The position numbers and the translations under genes are program-made. 64,000 nucleotides of DNA from Clostridium_AD sp050717535 (GTDB lineage Bacteria > Bacillota > Clostridia > Clostridiales > Clostridiaceae). Below are positions 19,436 to 29,045 of this stretch, piece by piece (position 1 is the first letter of the stretch; every line of letters starts with the position of its first letter). The stretch is taken from assembly GCF_050717535.1 (NCBI RefSeq), contig NZ_JBOITM010000072.1:41524-105523 (forward strand), written 5' to 3'. The notes beneath the pieces are model-generated. The model saw only the letters and a program-made list of their open reading frames with translations, ran no database searches and had not been told where the DNA came from.

Positions 19436-19991
19436 TTATAGCTGTTCGCAGCAGGGCAACCTTACAATAAACTTAGACCCCTCACCTATTTTGCTACTGA
19501 CTTCAATATTTCCTCAATGTGATTCAATTATTCATTTCTATGTAATCTACCCTATCAGTTTTTGTTGCTATAACTGCTTTTAAACTTTCATCAATGCCAC
19601 TTTCAATATCAGCATAATTTATTTCTTGAGTTTTTCTATGAGGTCTATTATCCACCATCTTTCCATAGGTATAACGTTTTTTATTAGAGGATACATATAT
19701 ACCTATTCTTGTATCACGTACTGTCCTTGAAAGAGGTTCAAGACTTGAAGAAATAAGACTCTCTGCATTACCTATATTATTAAAATTTGAGATCTGTTTT
19801 TTATCAATAGTCTCATCTACATATTCTAAGAGATTTCTCGATTTATCTTTCTGCATTGCCCTAACGGCTTGACTCATATTTGATGGAACTGCTATATTCC
19901 ATATCAAAGCTGCTACCGGTACACTTAATGCCAAACATAATACTAAAATTATTTGGAATCTAAGCCCTTTATTTAAAATCCATTTCAGCAT
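19436..19991 (-). pseudogene. Sensor histidine kinase, internally deleted
   Basis: The 5' part encodes a membrane anchor (about residues 5-30 from MLKWILNKGL) and about 125 residues of an extracytoplasmic sensor domain, ending at a stop near 19524. Immediately after, in another frame, come IIESH, a stop, GNIEVSSKIGEGSKFIVRLP and a stop at 19436. That is the very end of a histidine-kinase ATPase domain, with Gly changed to a stop codon. The dimerisation domain and most of the ATPase domain are missing. The start at 19991 follows GGAGGTATTT. With the broken sigma-54 activator at 17976-18557 this looks like a dead two-component pair. Confidence 0.85.
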
Positions 19992-20005
19992 AAATACCTC
20001 CACAA

Positions 20006-20047
20006 GACCCCCGGATGGCAACGGTCTTCCGTTCTCTCCCGGGGGTC
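20006..20047. terminator. GC-rich hairpin between SLAP-like gene and kinase remnant
   Basis: GACCCCCGG and CCGGGGGTC pair perfectly across about 24 bases that hold a second small hairpin. There is no T run, so it may be a weak terminator or an mRNA-processing structure. It lies 10 bp after the SLAP-like stop and just upstream of the kinase ribosome binding site. Confidence 0.5.
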
Positions 20048-20056
20048 AGCTAACCA

Positions 20057-20674
20057 TTATTCCATTTCAAAAGTAACAGTCCAAGTTGTTAAATCCCATG
20101 GCTGTTCACTAAGAAGTTCTTTTTCTATTTGAACTTCACATATTACTATTTTATAAGGACTTATCGTTTTGTTTATGTCAATAAGACCGGCTGTTAGAAC
20201 TTTATTCTTAGCATCTTTTAATTTAAAAGGGAACTTATCTACAGCCATTTCACTCTTATTTCCATTATACATTAATAGCATTACTTTTAAATCACCGCTA
20301 TTAGTTGTTTCAACACTAAACGGAAACATCCTTGAGAATCCTTTAATTTCAACAATTTCCTTTTCAGAAAATTCTAATATTCTACCAAGCTCCAATTCAG
20401 TTAAATCCTCTGGAATTTGCTGGAACCTACCCTTTATCAATTTCTCAATAAGAATTTCTCTAGGATTCTTTACTGAAGCTTCTTTTAATTTTTCATCTAT
20501 ACTATTGTCTTCAGCGATATTTAGTATTTTACCATCTGGACAAATCTTATAAATAAAACTATTAGTTAAATCTCTCTTAGATAGATCCTCAGTAGTAATA
20601 GTGACTAAGCCATTTAATTTATCCTTTACAACAATAGTGTCAGTTCCAATCTTTTGTTTATTAATATTACTCAT
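20057..20674 (-). CDS. SLAP-domain-like protein
   Basis: Protein of 205 aa with no signal peptide. The C-terminal half resembles the SLAP domain of Firmicutes proteins linked to S-layer assembly and accessory secretion: GDLKVMLLMYNGNKSEM, then VDKFPFKLKDAKNKVLTAGL, then ISPYKIVICEVQIEKELL. The same pattern occurs twice in the gene at 37227-38033. It lies directly after a putative S-layer gene (20879-23959), separated by that gene's terminator. Assignment is by eye and moderate; a cytoplasmic role in surface-protein export is only an inference from context. Confidence 0.5.
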   Translation of the reverse strand: MSNINKQKIGTDTIVVKDKLNGLVTITTEDLSKRDLTNSFIYKICPDGKILNIAEDNSIDEKLKEASVKNPREILIEKLIKGRFQQIPEDLTELELGRILEFSEKEIVEIKGFSRMFPFSVETTNSGDLKVMLLMYNGNKSEMAVDKFPFKLKDAKNKVLTAGLIDINKTISPYKIVICEVQIEKELLSEQPWDLTTWTVTFEME

Positions 20675-20810
20675 ATTGTACTTTCCTCTCTCGAATAACA
20701 GTTTTAAGTTTAAAATAACCTTCTATTCAAATTTATTATATCATAAACCCCCAATTTATTGTTATATTTTAAACCATATATATTTCATGTTCATCTGATT
20801 CCTCAATTGC

Positions 20811-20847
20811 AAAAGAGCCCTTCGCCATAAAGGCGAAAGACTCTTTT
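20811..20847 (-). terminator. Intrinsic terminator of the putative S-layer gene
   Basis: AAAAGAG/CTCTTTT outer stem with an inner CTTCGCC/GGCGAAAG stem and an ATAAA loop, 32 bp after the stop at 20879. Confidence 0.85.
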
Positions 20848-20878
20848 GTTAGAATTTGAGGTTAACTCTCTCAAATAA

Positions 20879-23800
20879 TTATTTGATAACTGTCAAACCA
20901 ACTTTTTGGATATTGTCAGCAGCATCTTTAAGATTTGCAGTTGTAGCTGTTACAGTAGTTAATTTAGTTACTACTGAAGAATCAGCTACAGTTAACACAA
21001 GTTTACCAGCAGCATTTACTGTTGAAGCAGTAAATGCAATTGGAGCACCACTCGCATCAAATAAGTTTATTTCATCCATAGCAACATTCTTGCCAACAAG
21101 TGCTTGAAGTGCTTCTGAATAAGTTACAGTAATAGTATCAAGTGTTGTTGCAACAAAAGATTGTGCTACAGGAGCAGTGTTATCTTTAATATCCAATAAT
21201 GCAATATATGCGTTGCTTACTTTGTTATCCAAAGTTTGAACTCCTGTTACACGGAAAATAGCTTTTGCCTCATTAGCCTTAACAAAATCAGCTGGAAGAG
21301 TAATATCTACTCCAGTTTGATATTTAGCATCACCAATACTTTTGTTAAAAGCAATTACAGTATTAGCTGGAAGTACTGTACCGTTAATTTGATAAGAAGC
21401 TGGATTAAGAGCAGAACCAGTACCTGTTGCCTTAACTTTTGCTCCAAAATCAACTGTAATAACATTGCTATCTATCTTTGCATCAGCAATAGTAAATGCA
21501 GTTACAACTGGTTTAGCCGCATCAGTTACATCAACAGTAAATGCATACTGCGCTGATTTATTTTCTGTAAGAGATTTATCGGAAACAAACCCCTCTGCAA
21601 AATCAAAACCATATTTATCAACAGCAATAGCATTAACAAATGTAAATGTAACTTTCAGTCCGTCTTCAGAAAGAGTAGGAGTTTTAGCTAAACTATTAAA
21701 TGCTAAAATTTCTCCCTTAGAGTTTACTACTGAAACTTTTGAAATATCTTTTAATTGTACTGCTTTATTATAAGTTACTACAAATCCAGTAACTTTATCA
21801 GATACTACAGTATTTTCAACTTTTGCTACATTTGGTGCAACAGCATCTTTTGTAACAACAGCAGTCTTAGTAATGGCAGCAACATTTGTGTTACCAAGAC
21901 TATCTTTAAGAGCCTTTTCAGCTACAGTCAATGTAACTATATCAGTGTTACCATTTTTAAATAAATAATTTTTATTTAAAGTAACTACATATTCTTTATT
22001 ATTATCAGGGTTTACAACTGCTGATGAAACAACATTTGTAGTATATGATCCAACTTTACCTGTAACAACAAGAGGAGAAGCAAGAGCCTCGTCTACAGTT
22101 ACCTTAAGTGTATTTTCGCCAGTAGCTACTACACTAGTAATTGATGGTGCATTGTTATCAACAGTTAACTTAAGTGTAGCTGTTTGAATATCTTTTAAGT
22201 TTGAAGTTACGTCCGTAGCATTAACAACTGTTACATCATATGCTTTAGTTGCATCAAGATCTACAGCAATTGTTGCTACATTTCCAGCTTTAGTTGGAAC
22301 ATAATTAACACCATTGATTTTAACGTTATCTATTGTATTAATATCCTCATTAAAAGTCATTGTAATCAACTTTATATTCTCTGTTGTAGCTTTTACAGTA
22401 GCAGTAACTGAAGAAAGAACAGGAGCTGCTATGTCGTTAACAGTTATAGCTTTGTTGATAGGCTCAAGATATTGTCCATCTATTCCTTTTACTGTTTCAA
22501 AAGGAACAGCAACTGTATAGTTTCCTTTGAAGTAATTAGATGCTGTAAGTGTAAGTGTTTTTCCGTCTGTACTCAATTTTTGAGTAATTGTTCCAGCATT
22601 AACTGCGCCAGTTCCAGCACTAACCTTAATTACATCTTTGCTAGCATTCATTAGAGTTTTAGTATCAACTGCATTATTAAAAGCAATTTCTATAGTTTTA
22701 GCATTAATAGCATTAACAGACTGAACAGCTAAATTTGCTTCATTTACAGTTAATGTAGCTGTTACACTTACATTACCAGTATTTACTATTCCATCAACCA
22801 TTGTTAATGTACCAGTGAATGTATATGTTCCACCTACTTTTGTACTTGCTACCTTGTCCCAAGTTATAGCTAAATCTTTAGTTGTTTTATCAGATAGTGT
22901 TGCTTTTACTGTTGTTGGTAATACATAAGCATCACCTACAGTTTTTGTCTCAGTAATATCAGCTACTGAAGTAACTGCTGATGCTTGTAGCTTCAATGCT
23001 TCAATAGCATCTGCTGCTGCCAATGTAACTGTTCCACCAAGTCTAACTACTTTACTGTCACTTGCTATGTTATCTGATACAACAGCTGCTAATTTTGTAT
23101 TGATTTTATCTCCTTCAACCAAAACTACAGGATTGTTTCCTTTAGCTGCAAGAACGGAACCTGCAAGTGCATCTACCAAGTTAGCAGGTGTACCTTTTGC
23201 AATATAAACATTGCTATAGTCTTGTTTGAATTTAGCTAGTATTGCTGCATTTGTTTCATATCTATCTGCTCCTGATAATCTTTGCGCATTTGTTTTAGTA
23301 ACAACTGCTGCATTTAGAACTCCTATTCCTCCAACTGCATAAACATTTTTACCTGCTATGTAACTTGTTTGTTCTGCTGATAACGCGCTATTATTAACAA
23401 GTAATATTGGCATTCCTTTTCTAGCTGCTATTGATGAAACTGAAAGAGCATCTGCATAAGATATACCATTTGCAATAACTACCTCTGCTGGATTTGTTCC
23501 GAATGCTACCTTTGCTACTGCAAGTGAAGTTGCAAATCTATCTTTTCCTTCTATACGTTGTATAGTTAAGCCAGCCTCAGCGAGTTTATCTGCTACAGCT
23601 TTTGAAACAGCTCCAACTCCTCCAACGATGTAAACATTTTTAACTCCTAAAGTCTTAAGTTCTGTCATAACTCCTTCTGGAATTTCATTTGTTTTTGTTA
23701 ATAAGATAGGTGCTTGTCCCTTTGCATATGCTAGAGGTGCTGCTGCAAGAGCATCTGCCATAACCTCTCCTGTAGTGATAACTGCATTTTCTGAAGATGT

Positions 23801-23959
23801 CCAACCAGCCTCTACGATCTTTATGGCAGTTTGGTATCTGTCTTTTCCTGATAATTGTGTAGCTGTAGCAGCTGAAGCCACCCTTGGGATTGTTACCAAT
23901 GTAGCAAGCATTGCTACTGATAGTGATATTGCTAATGAATTTTTTGTTTTCTTAAACAT
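20879..23959 (-). CDS. CWB2 surface protein, putative S-layer subunit
   Basis: Exported protein of 1026 aa. Signal peptide to about residue 30 (ends RVASA). Three CWB2 repeats cover about 33-325, each with the L-x-G-x-D-R-Y/F-x-T signature (QLSGKDRYQTA, RIEGKDRFATS, RLSGADRYETN). About 700 residues of Ig-like and S-layer-like domains follow, rich in Ala, Thr, Val and Lys and lacking Cys. CWB2 repeats anchor proteins to an anionic cell-wall polymer, as in Clostridioides difficile SlpA. The low-charge Cys-free composition, isolated transcription unit, long leader and strong terminator suggest an abundant S-layer protein. The start follows GAGGGGGAAAT. Confidence 0.85.
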   Translation of the reverse strand: MFKKTKNSLAISLSVAMLATLVTIPRVASAATATQLSGKDRYQTAIKIVEAGWTSSENAVITTGEVMADALAAAPLAYAKGQAPILLTKTNEIPEGVMTELKTLGVKNVYIVGGVGAVSKAVADKLAEAGLTIQRIEGKDRFATSLAVAKVAFGTNPAEVVIANGISYADALSVSSIAARKGMPILLVNNSALSAEQTSYIAGKNVYAVGGIGVLNAAVVTKTNAQRLSGADRYETNAAILAKFKQDYSNVYIAKGTPANLVDALAGSVLAAKGNNPVVLVEGDKINTKLAAVVSDNIASDSKVVRLGGTVTLAAADAIEALKLQASAVTSVADITETKTVGDAYVLPTTVKATLSDKTTKDLAITWDKVASTKVGGTYTFTGTLTMVDGIVNTGNVSVTATLTVNEANLAVQSVNAINAKTIEIAFNNAVDTKTLMNASKDVIKVSAGTGAVNAGTITQKLSTDGKTLTLTASNYFKGNYTVAVPFETVKGIDGQYLEPINKAITVNDIAAPVLSSVTATVKATTENIKLITMTFNEDINTIDNVKINGVNYVPTKAGNVATIAVDLDATKAYDVTVVNATDVTSNLKDIQTATLKLTVDNNAPSITSVVATGENTLKVTVDEALASPLVVTGKVGSYTTNVVSSAVVNPDNNKEYVVTLNKNYLFKNGNTDIVTLTVAEKALKDSLGNTNVAAITKTAVVTKDAVAPNVAKVENTVVSDKVTGFVVTYNKAVQLKDISKVSVVNSKGEILAFNSLAKTPTLSEDGLKVTFTFVNAIAVDKYGFDFAEGFVSDKSLTENKSAQYAFTVDVTDAAKPVVTAFTIADAKIDSNVITVDFGAKVKATGTGSALNPASYQINGTVLPANTVIAFNKSIGDAKYQTGVDITLPADFVKANEAKAIFRVTGVQTLDNKVSNAYIALLDIKDNTAPVAQSFVATTLDTITVTYSEALQALVGKNVAMDEINLFDASGAPIAFTASTVNAAGKLVLTVADSSVVTKLTTVTATTANLKDAADNIQKVGLTVIK

Positions 23960-24804
23960 AATTATTATTTCCCCCTCGTATTTTTACAGTGCAATAATAC
24001 ACTTGTATTCGTAATTTATTTAATTTTCACCGATTACACATAGAAATAAATGCAACTTAATGAAAAATCAAGCATGTTAATTGTATATTTTGGACCTTGG
24101 CATCACCGCCTTTAATTCTATTCTTTAGTTATATCTTCTATATTTATATAGCCGTCTTTAAATAATTGGCATTTTTATATCAAATTTCTACATTTTTCAT
24201 GTATAATTCTATTATATACCAATATTTTTTTAAAATTACAACTATTTTTCCAATACAACCAAATAATATTTTCAATGCGTGCTATATAATGATAAAGCTT
24301 GTCTCATTTATTTCAATGAAAAAAACACATTAGTATCTTGTGTTGTCTTAAAGCTTTTTTGGATTTTCATCCTACACTATGCTAATACTACAGAATATTC
24401 CCGAAAATACATTTATATATAATTAACAATCTAATTGTATTATACTTTATATATGTCGAATTACAAGAGGGAAATCGAACCATTTATCTAGGAAAATTAT
24501 GTATTATTCAAAATTACCCTCATCAAACTAAATATATATCAGAATTCTTTTAATACGACCCCGATTATTGTCGTAATTGTGTTAAACACCAAACTGCTAA
24601 TAATTTTTAGTTTATATGAAAAATCAATATTTTTCTTAACTCCACTATCAATATTTTACTGAACTTAATTAATAAAATGTTGTACAGAAGTTATTTAATC
24701 CTAAATACATTTTGATTATTTACTAATATATGCCCGGTTTTATTTCGACATATTTTGCAGTAAAATATATATTTATTTATTTTTATACCCTAAGCAACTA
24801 AAAA
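23960..24804 (-). promoter_or_regulatory. Long non-coding leader/intergenic region before S-layer gene
   Basis: About 850 bp without a convincing gene. On the minus strand a TATAAT at 24211-24216 with a weak TTGTAA upstream could start a leader of about 240 bases. A short AACACA/TGTGTT hairpin with a T run lies at 24318-24344. Around 24090-24120 the minus strand reads AAGGCGGTGATGCC, which could start an eight-codon peptide, but the spacing is poor. Long stable leaders are known for S-layer mRNAs. The promoter assignment is weak. Confidence 0.35.
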
Positions 24805-24837
24805 AATCACCCTAAGGGGACATCCCTAAGAGTGATT
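24805..24837 (-). terminator. Terminator of Ig-like/CWB2 gene
   Basis: AATCACcCTaAGGG pairs imperfectly with CCCTAAGAGTGATT, followed on the minus strand by TTTTTT, 30 bp after the stop at 24867. Confidence 0.75.
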
Positions 24838-24866
24838 TAGTAAACTTTAGTGTCTATATCTAAACA

Positions 24867-27122
24867 CTATTTTTTAAATAATGTATTTATAGTAGCATCA
24901 CTTACTGCTCCTTGTAGTCCAAATATATAAACATCATTAACTTGTGCAAGTTTTCCACTTATATAATTGGTGGTTATATCTTTTAAATTATTGTCATCTA
25001 CAAGAACTATAGCGGTAGAATTCATTGCTGCTATTGCTGAGCCTGAAAGAGCATCAGGGAAATCTTTTCCTGTAGCTACGCAAATACTTTTAAAATTTAT
25101 ATCGCTCTCAAATCTCTTTATTATATTAATGTTTCTTTCGTACTGGTTGCTACCAACTATTCTTTCTATAGTAGGAAACTTATTTGCTACATAATTACTT
25201 ATTAAGTCAGTATCACCTAATATATATGTCTTTGTAAAAGACTTATTGCTTATAAATGTATTTGTAGAAGCGGGTAATACATCTTTACTTACTAGTATTA
25301 TTGGAATTCCTTTTTTAGCTGCAATAGAGGATGCTGATAGAGCATCTGCATATTGCATACCATTAGTTACCATGATTTCTCCTGATATCCCGCCTAGCTT
25401 TTCAGCTATTTTAATGGAGGTTTCAAACCTATCAGCCCCACCAAGTCTTTCTGTAGCTATACCCATTGCATTAAGTTGATTTTCAATACTTTTAGATACC
25501 ACTCCAGTACCACCTGTTATAAAAATATGAGCCACACTTAATCTTTTAAGCTCAGTTATTACAGTTTGTGGTATTGAATTTTTATCTGTTAAAAGAATTG
25601 GTGCATTATATTTTTTTGCAAGTGGCGCTGCACTTAAAGCATCCGGATAATCATTACCTGTAGCAAGTACCGCATAACCTGAAATTGTTTTCCAGCCTGA
25701 CTGAGATATAGCAGTTGCAGTTTGGTATCTATCCACTCCACCAAGCCTTACTAGGTTTATACTACTTGTAGCAGTAACAACAACTGTACAGCTTGCAGTT
25801 TTATATGAATCTACACTTGTAGCTGTAATAATTGCAGTTCCTACACTTAAAGGGATTACCACCCCGTTAACTACTTTTGCAATAGCATCATTAGAAGTAG
25901 ACCAAGTTATTGCCTGGTTTGTAGCAGTAGTTGGGTTTATAGTCGCAATTAAGGTATCTGTTGCTCCAAGTTTTAAATTATCCGAGGTTTTATTTAAACT
26001 CATTGAAGTTACAGTTACAGTTCCTGTACCATTAACAACAACCATACAACTTGCGGTCTTATTTCCATCTACGCTAGTAGCTGTAATAATTGCACTTCCT
26101 GCACTTACAGGGATTACCACCCCGCTAACTACTTTTACAATAGCAGCATTAGAAGTAGTCCAATTTATAGCTTGGTTTGTAGCAGTAATTGGGTTTATAG
26201 TTGCAATTAATGTATCTGTTGATCCAAGATTTAAATTGTCAGAGGTTTTATTCAAGCTTACTGAGGTTACTGTTGAGCCTACTGATCCTGCACTATTGAC
26301 AACAATACTACAGACGGCTGTCTTACTCCCATCAGCAGTAGTTGCCGTAATTTTAGCAGAACCCTCACTCACTGCAATTACTATACCATCAATTACTTGT
26401 ACAATACTTGTATTTGAGGAAGCCCAGATTACTGCTTGATTGGATGAAGTTTGCGGATATACAGATGCAGTTAAAACATCTGAGGCTCCAACTATTAAAT
26501 AATCTGAGATTTTATTTAAATTTATTGATATTACTGGGCTAGTAACCTTAACAGCGCAGCTTACAGCATTGCTAGCATTAGCCGAAGTTGCAGTAACTAC
26601 TGCAGTTCCAGCTCCAACCCCAATTATTAATCCATTATTGACTTGTACTATGGCAGTATTTGAAGAGGACCAAGTTATAGTTTGACTTGTCCCAGTACTC
26701 GGATTTGCAGTGGCTATTAAAGTGTCATTGCCAAAAATAGTTAATGTCACTTGGTTTTTGTTTAAACTTAAAGAGGTAACTGATTGATTAACAACAACCA
26801 TACAAGATGCGCTCTTATATCCATCAACTGTAGTTGCTGTAATTAATGCAGTTCCAGGACTTATAGCCATAACTACCCCATTAAATACCTTTACTATATC
26901 AGGATTAGATGACATCCAGGTAACAGATTGATTCGTTGCAGCTGCTGGATTTACAGTTGCAATTAGTGTATCTACTCCATTAATTGCTAAAACATCTGTC
27001 GTTTTATTTAAACTTATTGATGTTACATTAACAACGGTATCTGCAAATACCTGTACATTCATAGCTTGTAATAAAAAAACCATCATAAAACAGATAATAA
27101 TAATTGAACGTCTTTTTTTCAT
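24867..27122 (-). CDS. Surface protein with five Ig-like (BIG2) domains and three CWB2 repeats
   Basis: About 751 aa. Signal peptide to about residue 28. Five tandem domains of about 80 residues, each opening with VTSxSLNK and closing near GTAxITATSxDG...VVV, match bacterial Ig-like group 2. The last 290 residues are three CWB2 repeats (RLGGVDRYQTA, RLGGADRFETS, RIVGSNQYERN), the third degenerate. An upstream ATG at 27155 is rejected: GGGGGGG lies eight bases before the ATG at 27122 and the signal peptide begins there. Likely wall-anchored adhesin or structural protein. Domains 4 and 5 are very alike at DNA level, suggesting recent duplication. Confidence 0.85.
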   Translation of the reverse strand: MKKRRSIIIICFMMVFLLQAMNVQVFADTVVNVTSISLNKTTDVLAINGVDTLIATVNPAAATNQSVTWMSSNPDIVKVFNGVVMAISPGTALITATTVDGYKSASCMVVVNQSVTSLSLNKNQVTLTIFGNDTLIATANPSTGTSQTITWSSSNTAIVQVNNGLIIGVGAGTAVVTATSANASNAVSCAVKVTSPVISINLNKISDYLIVGASDVLTASVYPQTSSNQAVIWASSNTSIVQVIDGIVIAVSEGSAKITATTADGSKTAVCSIVVNSAGSVGSTVTSVSLNKTSDNLNLGSTDTLIATINPITATNQAINWTTSNAAIVKVVSGVVIPVSAGSAIITATSVDGNKTASCMVVVNGTGTVTVTSMSLNKTSDNLKLGATDTLIATINPTTATNQAITWSTSNDAIAKVVNGVVIPLSVGTAIITATSVDSYKTASCTVVVTATSSINLVRLGGVDRYQTATAISQSGWKTISGYAVLATGNDYPDALSAAPLAKKYNAPILLTDKNSIPQTVITELKRLSVAHIFITGGTGVVSKSIENQLNAMGIATERLGGADRFETSIKIAEKLGGISGEIMVTNGMQYADALSASSIAAKKGIPIILVSKDVLPASTNTFISNKSFTKTYILGDTDLISNYVANKFPTIERIVGSNQYERNINIIKRFESDINFKSICVATGKDFPDALSGSAIAAMNSTAIVLVDDNNLKDITTNYISGKLAQVNDVYIFGLQGAVSDATINTLFKK

Positions 27123-27311
27123 AATAATTTCCCCCCCAATAATAATTAATTCCATTAATATCTATATTAACACAAAGTATCCCATTGTAAAGCTAATTTA
27201 GTCCTGGTTTATTAACAATTTATTTAATAAAATGTACCTTTGAAACAGTAGGGCATAATATTTTATACCAGTCTTGTTCTTTTGCGATATGTTGTGTCTA
27301 AAGAGAAAAAC

Positions 27312-27340
27312 TTGACATTTTATCGAATTATGACTAAAAT
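27312..27340 (+). promoter_or_regulatory. Sigma-A promoter of lipoprotein gene
   Basis: TTGACA at 27312-27317, 17-base spacer, TAAAAT at 27335-27340, just upstream of AGGTG and the TTG start at 27358. Confidence 0.75.
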
Positions 27341-27357
27341 TTTAATGAGGTGATTTT

Positions 27358-27753
27358 TTGAAAAAATTCTTATACATTCCAATGGTACTAGGTATATCGA
27401 TATTATTTGTTGCTTGTGGATCAAAAGCTACTGCTAATAATACTACTACAGCACCTATTAAGATAACTTATACCGAAAAAACGAAATATCTTCCATCATA
27501 TAATGGAGTGCAACCAACCCTGTACACTGCTGCAAGTAAGAAAGTAGCGCTTGCTACTTCGAAATATACTATAAAAAGCACTACAGATACAAAGGTGTTT
27601 CAAGATTATGAAAACATTTTAAAAAAAGATGGATGGACTATTACAGACTCAAAAAAATACAATAGCATTTTCGCAAAAAAAGATAAACATCTAGCAAATA
27701 TTGTAATTCAAAAAAACGGCAAGGATGTTATACTACAGATTATGTCAAAATAG
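27358..27753 (+). CDS. Small lipoprotein with surface-protease-associated C-terminal domain
   Basis: 131 aa, the only convincing plus-strand gene of the window. A lipobox (ILFVAC, Cys near residue 20) predicts a membrane lipoprotein. The rest forms one small domain: LPSYNGVQPTLYTAA, then YENILKKDGWTITDS, then FAKKDKHLANIVIQK. The same layout (short proline segment near the start, Y-x2-L-L/I-x2-G/D-G-W/F, then Y/F-x-K-G/D) closes the two trypsin-like surface proteins at 35018-36904 and 49876-51666. Start TTG after GAGGTG. It has its own promoter and terminator. Function unknown; binding a surface protein or substrate is conceivable. Confidence 0.8.
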   Translation: MKKFLYIPMVLGISILFVACGSKATANNTTTAPIKITYTEKTKYLPSYNGVQPTLYTAASKKVALATSKYTIKSTTDTKVFQDYENILKKDGWTITDSKKYNSIFAKKDKHLANIVIQKNGKDVILQIMSK

Positions 27754-27758
27754 TATCA

Positions 27759-27797
27759 CCTCCGGGGGGCATTTCACCCTCGGGGGTTTTTTTGCGC
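27759..27797 (+). terminator. Terminator of lipoprotein gene
   Basis: CCTCCGGGGG pairs with CCCTCGGGGG (two G-T pairs), loop GCATTTCA, then T7. Confidence 0.88.
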
Positions 27798-27798
27798 T

Positions 27799-27828
27799 AA
27801 AAAACAGCCAGATCTTTCTGACTGTTTT
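27799..27828 (-). terminator. Terminator of TolC/HlyD/ABC-2 operon
   Basis: AAACAGTCAGA pairs with TCTGGCTGTTT (one mismatch), followed by a T run on the minus strand, 31 bp after the stop at 27859. Another small stem (CCACC/GGTGG) lies at 27832-27853. Confidence 0.82.
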
Positions 27829-27858
27829 TGACCACCGTAACCCTCTATGGTGGAAGGT

Positions 27859-29043
27859 CTAAGGTGTGGTTATAAGGTGTTTAGCTTTTTTCTTTTCTAT
27901 AAGTTTATCCATATAAATTCTAAATATATAAAACCCAATCCCGATAGGAATCCATATTGCCGCATAACGAAGTCCGCTTTTAATATATGGAAGTATTCCT
28001 AAATAGTCTGTGCCTTTAATATTTATATCTCTTAGTGGATTAATAAATGCCCCTATTGGCCAAACCAAATTAACTTTCTCAATTAACCCCGTTGGCATCA
28101 TAAATGCAGGCCAAACATAGCCGCAAGTAAGAATGGATGGTACAGATAAGAACATGCAAAGTTGCACACAAGGGAGTACCTTCCTAAATATTGATGCCAA
28201 AACAAAACACACTGCGATTATATCAAGAATAAATACTAAGAGTAGTATAAGATTGTTTTGCACGCTGCCTCTAAGTGGTAAATTATAATATTTACAAATT
28301 ACATAAAAACAAGAAGTAAATCCAATAATAGCTAGTATTATCACCATAGTGATTTGTGCAACTACTCTCCCAAGCCATATGATTCCTGCTTTTGAACGTA
28401 ATTTTATATTCACCATTTTTCTCTTATCCTCTATTAACATTGGTGCTAGCACAGATAAAACTGTCTGTTGTATCATTATTCCAATTATACCAAACATCAA
28501 ATACTTCATATAACTCATTTGAGGGTCATACACAGTACGTTGAACGAAATTCATAGACGTAAGGGATTTCATAGCTTCATACGGCACCATTCCCTTTCCC
28601 TCTAGAACTTTAAGTTGAACCCCCGCATTAAGTGTATTTAGTATTTCGCTTCCATAAGCAAAAGCATTATTTCCAACTACTAAATTAGTTCCATCTACAA
28701 CAAATAATGTCTTTGGAGCATCTTGATCACTTATATTTTTCTTAAAATATTTTGGTATTACAAGTCCAGCACTAACTTTTTTTCTAAGAATCAATTCCCG
28801 CATCTCACTATCTGAATTTGCATACTCAGTAATTTTAAATCCTTGGCTTTCATCAAACTGTTTTATAATTGTCCTAGATGTACTTGAATTATCATAATCT
28901 ACAATGACCATAGGTATCTTATCCACGAAGGTATTACTATATACAGTTCCAAAAGCAAATGTAAAAAATACAATCAAGGGAATTTGTATAAGAATATTTT
29001 TTGTCCAATTTAAAACTAATGTGACTTTTTCCTTTTTAGTCAT
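27859..29043 (-). CDS. ABC-2 type permease (YbhR/YbhS-like), second
   Basis: 394 aa. One membrane helix at about 15-35, an outer domain of about 140 residues (about 36-175), then five helices (about 180-380), the layout of ABC2_membrane_3 permeases. The motif MVIVDYDNSSTSRTII after helix 1 is typical. It sits two bases after the preceding permease, the last of six genes. Both permeases have 394 residues and probably pair. Neither carries an ATPase domain and no ATPase gene lies in the operon, unlike ybhF in the enterobacterial ybhGFSR set. Confidence 0.85.
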   Translation of the reverse strand: MTKKEKVTLVLNWTKNILIQIPLIVFFTFAFGTVYSNTFVDKIPMVIVDYDNSSTSRTIIKQFDESQGFKITEYANSDSEMRELILRKKVSAGLVIPKYFKKNISDQDAPKTLFVVDGTNLVVGNNAFAYGSEILNTLNAGVQLKVLEGKGMVPYEAMKSLTSMNFVQRTVYDPQMSYMKYLMFGIIGIMIQQTVLSVLAPMLIEDKRKMVNIKLRSKAGIIWLGRVVAQITMVIILAIIGFTSCFYVICKYYNLPLRGSVQNNLILLLVFILDIIAVCFVLASIFRKVLPCVQLCMFLSVPSILTCGYVWPAFMMPTGLIEKVNLVWPIGAFINPLRDINIKGTDYLGILPYIKSGLRYAAIWIPIGIGFYIFRIYMDKLIEKKKAKHLITTP

Positions 29044-29045
29044 GT

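Noticed and set aside
20855..23960. Many antisense open frames across the CWB2 and other Ala/Thr/Val-rich genes
   Set aside because: Low stop density opposite such codons makes shadow frames; none has start signals or recognisable domains.
24085..24125. Riboswitch-like or leader-peptide signal AAGGCGGTGATGCC
   Set aside because: No match to a riboswitch core I can recall and poor start spacing for a peptide; kept only as part of the leader description.
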